From the NCBI GenBank assembly GCA_902803345.1, contig CADCPV010000092.1, forward strand, positions 1 through 17,496: 17,496 bases of DNA. The letters are read 5' to 3'. The notes beneath the pieces were generated by a model, which was not told where the DNA came from, ran no database searches, and saw only the letters and a program-made list of their open reading frames with translations. A program made the translations under genes and the position numbers. The DNA is from an uncultured Eubacteriales bacterium (lineage in GTDB: Bacteria > Bacillota_A > Clostridia > Lachnospirales > Lachnospiraceae). Positions 14,028 through 17,496 of the stretch are shown in pieces; within the stretch, counting starts at the first letter, position 1, and each line of letters begins with the position of its first letter.

Positions 14028-15407
14028 ATGGAAAAGAAAAATGCATGGACTTCGTACAGGAAGAGAGAGACAAAGACGGTTCTTTCGCTGAATGAGGACT
14101 ACAAAAAGTTCCTTTCAGCATCCAAGACCGAACGCCTTGCTGCAGAAAACAGCATTATAGCGGCAGAAAAGGCGGGCTTCGTGAATCTTCAGACGATCAT
14201 TGCGGAAGGTCGGGAAATCAAACCCGGCGACAAGATCTATGCGGTCTGGATGAAGAAAACCGCCGCGCTTTTTGTGATCGGCGAGGAACCGCTGACTGCG
14301 GGCATGAACATTCTCGGCGCGCACATCGACTCTCCGCGGCTTGACATCAAGCAGGTCCCGCTGTACGAGGACAAGGAATTTGCCTATCTTGACACGCATT
14401 ATTACGGCGGCATCAAGAAGTATCAGTGGGTGACGCTGCCCCTTGCAATCTACGGTGTCATTGTGAAGAAGGACGGAACCGTTGTGAATGTCGCAGTCGG
14501 CGACAAGGACGGCGATCCGGTGCTCTGCATCACGGATCTTCTGCCGCATCTCGGAGCGGACCAGATGAAGAAGGGCGCTGCGAACGTCATCGAGGGCGAG
14601 GACCTGAATGTTATGATCGGCTCGCGTCCCCTGGAGGGCGAGGAGAAAGAAGCCGTCAAAGCCCAGCTTCTGAAGTTCTTCAAGGATACCTACGATATCG
14701 AAGAAGATGATTTCCTTTCGGCAGAACTTGAAATCGTACCCGCCGGTGCGGCCAGAGACCTCGGCTTCGACCGTTCGATGGTGATCGGCTACGGCCACGA
14801 TGACCGCGTCTGTGCATATACTTCGCTTCGCGCGATTCTGGAAACCCCGGCGCCGAAGAAGACCGCCGTCTGTCTCCTGACCGACAAGGAGGAGATCGGC
14901 TCTGTCGGCGCGACCGGCGCACAGTCCTTCTTCTTTGAGAATACGGTGGCAGAGATCCTGAACCTCATGGGCGAGACCAATAACCTCGCGGTACGGCACG
15001 CGCTCAGCAGATCCCGTATGATCTCATCTGACGTTTCCGCAGGCTTCGATCCGATCTATCCGGGCGTCAACGAATCAAAGAACAGCGCGTTCCTGGGGCA
15101 CGGCATCTGCTTCAACAAATTCACCGGCGCAAGAGGAAAGAGCGGCAGCAACGATGCGAATGCGGAATATGTTGCCGTCATCCGGAAAATCATGGATGAC
15201 AACAAAGTTGCTTTCCAGACCTGCGAACTCGGTAAGGTTGATCAGGGCGGCGGCGGAACCATCGCCTACATCTCCGCAAAGTACGGGATGGAAGTCATCG
15301 ACGCCGGCGTTCCGGTGCTGTCGATGCATGCACCCTGGGAAGTCGTTTCGAAGGCGGATGTCTACGAGGCAGTCAAGTGCTACAAGGCTTTCCTGAAGGA
15401 TGCGTAA
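14028..15407 (+). CDS. M18-family zinc aminopeptidase
   Basis: This 459-aa protein is in the M18 family (aspartyl aminopeptidase/aminopeptidase I), cytoplasmic dodecameric zinc enzymes that remove N-terminal residues. Conserved motifs are GAHIDSPR (His99, Asp101), YYGGIKKYQW (about 125-134), GHDDR (256-260, with the metal-bridging Asp258), DKEEIGSVGATG with catalytic Glu288 and ligand Glu289, SSDVSAG (Asp335), and the last metal ligand His434 in SMHAPWE. Length is normal. GGAGG at 14015-14019 lies eight bases before the ATG at 14028. It follows the M24 peptidase gene after only three bases. Substrate preference, acidic or neutral residues, cannot be read from the sequence. Confidence 0.94.
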   Translation: MEKKNAWTSYRKRETKTVLSLNEDYKKFLSASKTERLAAENSIIAAEKAGFVNLQTIIAEGREIKPGDKIYAVWMKKTAALFVIGEEPLTAGMNILGAHIDSPRLDIKQVPLYEDKEFAYLDTHYYGGIKKYQWVTLPLAIYGVIVKKDGTVVNVAVGDKDGDPVLCITDLLPHLGADQMKKGAANVIEGEDLNVMIGSRPLEGEEKEAVKAQLLKFFKDTYDIEEDDFLSAELEIVPAGAARDLGFDRSMVIGYGHDDRVCAYTSLRAILETPAPKKTAVCLLTDKEEIGSVGATGAQSFFFENTVAEILNLMGETNNLAVRHALSRSRMISSDVSAGFDPIYPGVNESKNSAFLGHGICFNKFTGARGKSGSNDANAEYVAVIRKIMDDNKVAFQTCELGKVDQGGGGTIAYISAKYGMEVIDAGVPVLSMHAPWEVVSKADVYEAVKCYKAFLKDA

Positions 15408-15426
15408 AACGGACGGATAAATAAGT

Positions 15427-16080
15427 ATGGAATCAAAACTGATCCTGGCGTCGGGCTCTCCCCGGCGCCGGGAACTTCTTAACCGGGCTGGGGTTTCTTT
15501 TACCGTACGTGTGAGTGCGGCGGAGGAGAACTATACCGCAGAAGAACCTTCGGAAATCGTGCGGGAACTTTCGCGAAAGAAAGCGGAAGCGGTAGCGGAA
15601 GAAATCCTGAATGAACGGGCAGCGTGTCCGGAATCGGAGGACAGACAGACGGCCTGCATTGTCCTTGGTGCGGACACGGTTGTCGCTGTCGGCGGCCGGA
15701 TTCTCGGAAAGCCGGCGGACGACCGGGAGGCGCGGGAGATGATCCGAAGCATTGAGGGCAGGGCACACCAAGTCTATACGGGTGTCCATATGATCCGGAT
15801 CGCGCCGGAAGCTTCGGGCTGCGTCAGGCTTTCGGACTGCGAAACCCGGAATTTCTCCGAATGCACGCTGGTGCATGTCGTGCCGCTGACGGCGCAGGAG
15901 ATCCGGGACTATGTCGCCTGCGGTGAGTCTCTCGACAAGGCAGGCGCCTATGCGATCCAGGGCGCTTTCGGGAAGTACATTGACCGCTTTGAAGGCGATT
16001 ACGAAAACGTGATCGGCCTTCCGGTGACGCGGGTGCTTCGCGAACTCCGGTCGTTGTCGGAGGAGGAAGAAGATGAATGA
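15427..16080 (+). CDS. maf: Maf-family nucleoside triphosphate pyrophosphatase
   Basis: This 217-aa Maf/YhdE-type enzyme hydrolyses non-canonical or modified nucleoside triphosphates to monophosphates (a house-cleaning role) and has been linked to septum control in Bacillus. The N-terminal motif LASGSPRRRELL (7-18) is the substrate-binding signature. VLGADTVVAVGGRILGKPAD carries the catalytic region, followed by GRAHQVYTGVHMI and, near the end, AGAYAIQGAFGKYI and GDYENVIGLP. Compared with B. subtilis Maf it carries an insertion of about 15-20 residues before the catalytic motif (roughly 55-75, NERAACPESEDRQTA). The ATG at 15427 has only a weak GGA-type site. Its end overlaps nnrD by eight bases. 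Confidence 0.94.
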   Translation: MESKLILASGSPRRRELLNRAGVSFTVRVSAAEENYTAEEPSEIVRELSRKKAEAVAEEILNERAACPESEDRQTACIVLGADTVVAVGGRILGKPADDREAREMIRSIEGRAHQVYTGVHMIRIAPEASGCVRLSDCETRNFSECTLVHVVPLTAQEIRDYVACGESLDKAGAYAIQGAFGKYIDRFEGDYENVIGLPVTRVLRELRSLSEEEEDE

Positions 16081-16930
16081 AGTGACAGCCGGACTGATCC
16101 GGGAAAAACTCCCGCCGATCGGGGCGGATTACAACAAATTCGATCGCGGAAGGCTGTTCCTTGCCGCCGGATCCTATGGGATGGCCGGCGCGGCAGTCCT
16201 TTCGGGGCGTGCGGCCCTGCGTGCAGGTGTCGGCTATCTTGACATGGCAGTCCCTGAATCCATCTATCCGATTGTGACCGCCGCGATTCCGGAGGCAGTC
16301 TGCACCATTTACCGGGAGGATGATCCGGAAGACCTGCAAAGTAAAATCGCGGACGGAGTCCGGAAGGCAACGGCCGCTGCAGCCGGACCGGGACTTGGAA
16401 AGAACCGGAACATCGTGATGCCGGTTCTTCTGGAGCTTTCCGGAGAAAAACTCCTTCTTGATGCGGACGGACTGAATTATCTCGCGGAACAGAGGCCGGC
16501 GCGGGATTCGATCCGTTTTTCGGAGCTGGCGCTGACTCCGCATACGGGAGAGATGGAAAGGCTGATCCAAAAGACCCGCTCAGAGATCGAAAATGACCGT
16601 TTTTCGGCGGTTTCCTGCTGCGCACGGGAATTTCATGCCTGCACGCTCCTGAAGGGCAGAAACACGCTGATTTCGACGCCTCACGGCGATGTGCGGATGA
16701 ATCCGACCGGAAATGCCGGGCTCGCGCGCGCAGGATCCGGAGATACGCTGACCGGTATCGTCGGGGCCCTGATGGCGCAGGGCATGAGCGCGTACGACGC
16801 ACTGTGCGCAGGCGCATGGATCCACGGAACGGCAGGAGACCTGTGCCGCGAAGAATACGGAATCCGTTCGTATCTTCCGGAGGATCTTACAGAGATGCTC
16901 CCGCAGGTCTTTTCGATGCTGGAAAAGTGA
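16073..16930 (+). CDS. nnrD: ADP-dependent NAD(P)H-hydrate dehydratase
   Basis: This 285-aa ribokinase-like enzyme repairs the S form of hydrated NADH and NADPH using ADP. It matches the C-terminal half of YjeF; the N-terminal epimerase domain is absent, so it is the dehydratase-only form. Visible motifs are the glycine-rich AAGSYGMAGAAVLSGRAALR (31-50), AGVGYLDMAVP, AAGPGLG, LLLDADGLNYL, ALTPHTGEMERL, and the nucleotide/catalytic NPTGNAGLARAGSGDTLTG with Asp224. GGAGGA at 16060-16065 precedes the ATG at 16073, which lies inside maf. The maf-nnrD overlap indicates translational coupling of two metabolite-repair functions. A strong terminator follows. Confidence 0.94.
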   Translation: MNEVTAGLIREKLPPIGADYNKFDRGRLFLAAGSYGMAGAAVLSGRAALRAGVGYLDMAVPESIYPIVTAAIPEAVCTIYREDDPEDLQSKIADGVRKATAAAAGPGLGKNRNIVMPVLLELSGEKLLLDADGLNYLAEQRPARDSIRFSELALTPHTGEMERLIQKTRSEIENDRFSAVSCCAREFHACTLLKGRNTLISTPHGDVRMNPTGNAGLARAGSGDTLTGIVGALMAQGMSAYDALCAGAWIHGTAGDLCREEYGIRSYLPEDLTEMLPQVFSMLEK

Positions 16931-16936
16931 CGAATC

Positions 16937-16986
16937 TTTCGGCAGATTTACCGCTTTAGCATGGTAAACTGCCGAAATTTTCTTTT
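16937..16986 (+). terminator. Intrinsic terminator after nnrD
   Basis: TTTCGGCAGATTTACC (16937-16952) pairs with GGTAAACTGCCGAAA (16963-16977), with one bulged A at 16946 and a ten-base loop. TTTTCTTTT follows at 16978-16986. It is the strongest terminator in the window and separates the peptidase/maf/nnrD run from argG. Confidence 0.9.
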
Positions 16987-16990
16987 CCGG

Positions 16991-17018
16991 TTGACATTCG
17001 GGAAGAATCTAATACAAT
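16991..17018 (+). promoter_or_regulatory. Sigma-A-type promoter of argG
   Basis: TTGACA (16991-16996) and TACAAT (17013-17018) are separated by 16 bases. The leader to the argG ATG at 17057 would be about 30 bases and is markedly AT-rich (17010-17042), unlike the surrounding DNA. Arginine genes in Bacillota are often controlled by ArgR; I saw AT-rich sequence but no convincing ArgR operator. Confidence 0.8.
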
Positions 17019-17056
17019 ATTTAACATATATTCTTTTGATTAAGAGGAGCGGAAGC

Positions 17057-17496
17057 ATGAACAAGGAAAACATCAAAAAAGTCGTTCTGGCCTATTCGGG
17101 CGGACTGGACACCTCGATTATTATTCCCTGGCTGAAGGAGAATTACAATAACTGTGAAGTCATCGCCGTTTCCGGCAACGTCGGGCAGGCGGACGAACTG
17201 GAAGGCCTGGAGGAAAAGGCCCTCGCGACCGGCGCGAGCAAGCTTTACGTGCTGGATCTCACAGATGAATTCGTCAATGACTATATCATCCCGACCATGC
17301 AGGCCGGCGCAAAGTATGAGGAATACCTTTTAGGCACTTCCTTTGCCCGCCCGCTGATCGCAGAGAAACTTGCGAAAATCGCGCTTGAAGAGGGCGCCGA
17401 TGCGATCGCGCACGGCTGCACCGGCAAGGGCAACGACCAGGTCCGGTTTGAACTGGCGATCAAGTCGGTTGCGCCGAATATGCCGGTCATCGCGCC
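17057..17496 (+). CDS. argG: Argininosuccinate synthase, N-terminal part; gene runs past the window end
   Basis: The first 146 codons are present. The enzyme joins citrulline and aspartate with ATP to form argininosuccinate, the penultimate step of arginine synthesis. The ATP-pyrophosphatase P-loop AYSGGLDTS is at residues 12-20. [39 protein letters not shown] and [18 protein letters not shown] are the diagnostic ArgG blocks. AGAGGAG at 17043-17049 lies seven bases before the ATG at 17057. It has its own promoter and begins a separate transcription unit. The C-terminal part, with most of the citrulline/aspartate site, lies outside the window. Confidence 0.97.
   Translation, partial: MNKENIKKVVLAYSGGLDTSIIIPWLKENYNNCEVIAVSGNVGQADELEGLEEKALATGASKLYVLDLTDEFVNDYIIPTMQAGAKYEEYLLGTSFARPLIAEKLAKIALEEGADAIAHGCTGKGNDQVRFELAIKSVAPNMPVIA

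Noticed and set aside
17010..17042. ArgR operator in the argG leader
   Set aside because: The stretch is AT-rich but I could not find a symmetric ARG-box-like match good enough to call.

Overview
The window reads as a stretch of Bacillota (Firmicutes) chromosome, most likely a Clostridia member and perhaps Lachnospiraceae. This rests on the gene content and order (ylxM-ffh-rpsP-khpA-rimM-trmD; hprK-murB-whiA-HPr), strong AGGAGG-type ribosome binding sites, moderately GC-rich codons and a sodium-pump oxaloacetate decarboxylase with a detached biotin carrier. The taxonomic call is inference. Every convincing gene lies on the + strand. I saw no rRNA, tRNA, CRISPR array or transposase.

Layout. 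(1) 1-2763: the end of a membrane oxaloacetate decarboxylase operon (biotin carrier tail, beta subunit, alpha subunit). (2) 2764-4566: an accessory-looking island. A beta-lactamase-family serine hydrolase gene has two tandem, structurally covarying stem-loop repeats on its left and three short inverted copies of the same repeat head on its right. It is closed by a perfect 18-bp inverted repeat whose right arm contains the -35 box of the next promoter. (3) 4567-8169: a translation and secretion operon (ylxM, ffh, rpsP, khpA, rimM, trmD). rplS, the usual next gene, is absent; an unrecognised 374-aa acidic protein gene overlaps trmD instead. (4) 9304-12148: hprK, murB, whiA and an HPr-family gene, tightly packed. 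(5) 12228-16930: two metallopeptidases (M24 aminopeptidase P type, M18), Maf and NnrD, ending in a strong terminator. (6) 16991 to the end: a clear promoter and the first 146 codons of argG.

Most notable is region 4. The HPr-like protein keeps the regulatory serine motif that HPr kinase modifies, but has Asn where the phosphocarrier histidine should be, so it looks like a Crh-type regulator rather than a sugar-transport phosphocarrier. Just upstream, WhiA is only 231 aa and appears to lack most of the first of its two LAGLIDADG half-domains. rapZ and yvcK, often found between murB and whiA, are missing. Together these suggest a remodelled control module linking HPr kinase, cell-wall synthesis and WhiA. 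The repeat family around the serine hydrolase and the terminator/promoter palindrome before ylxM are the other non-coding structures worth following up.
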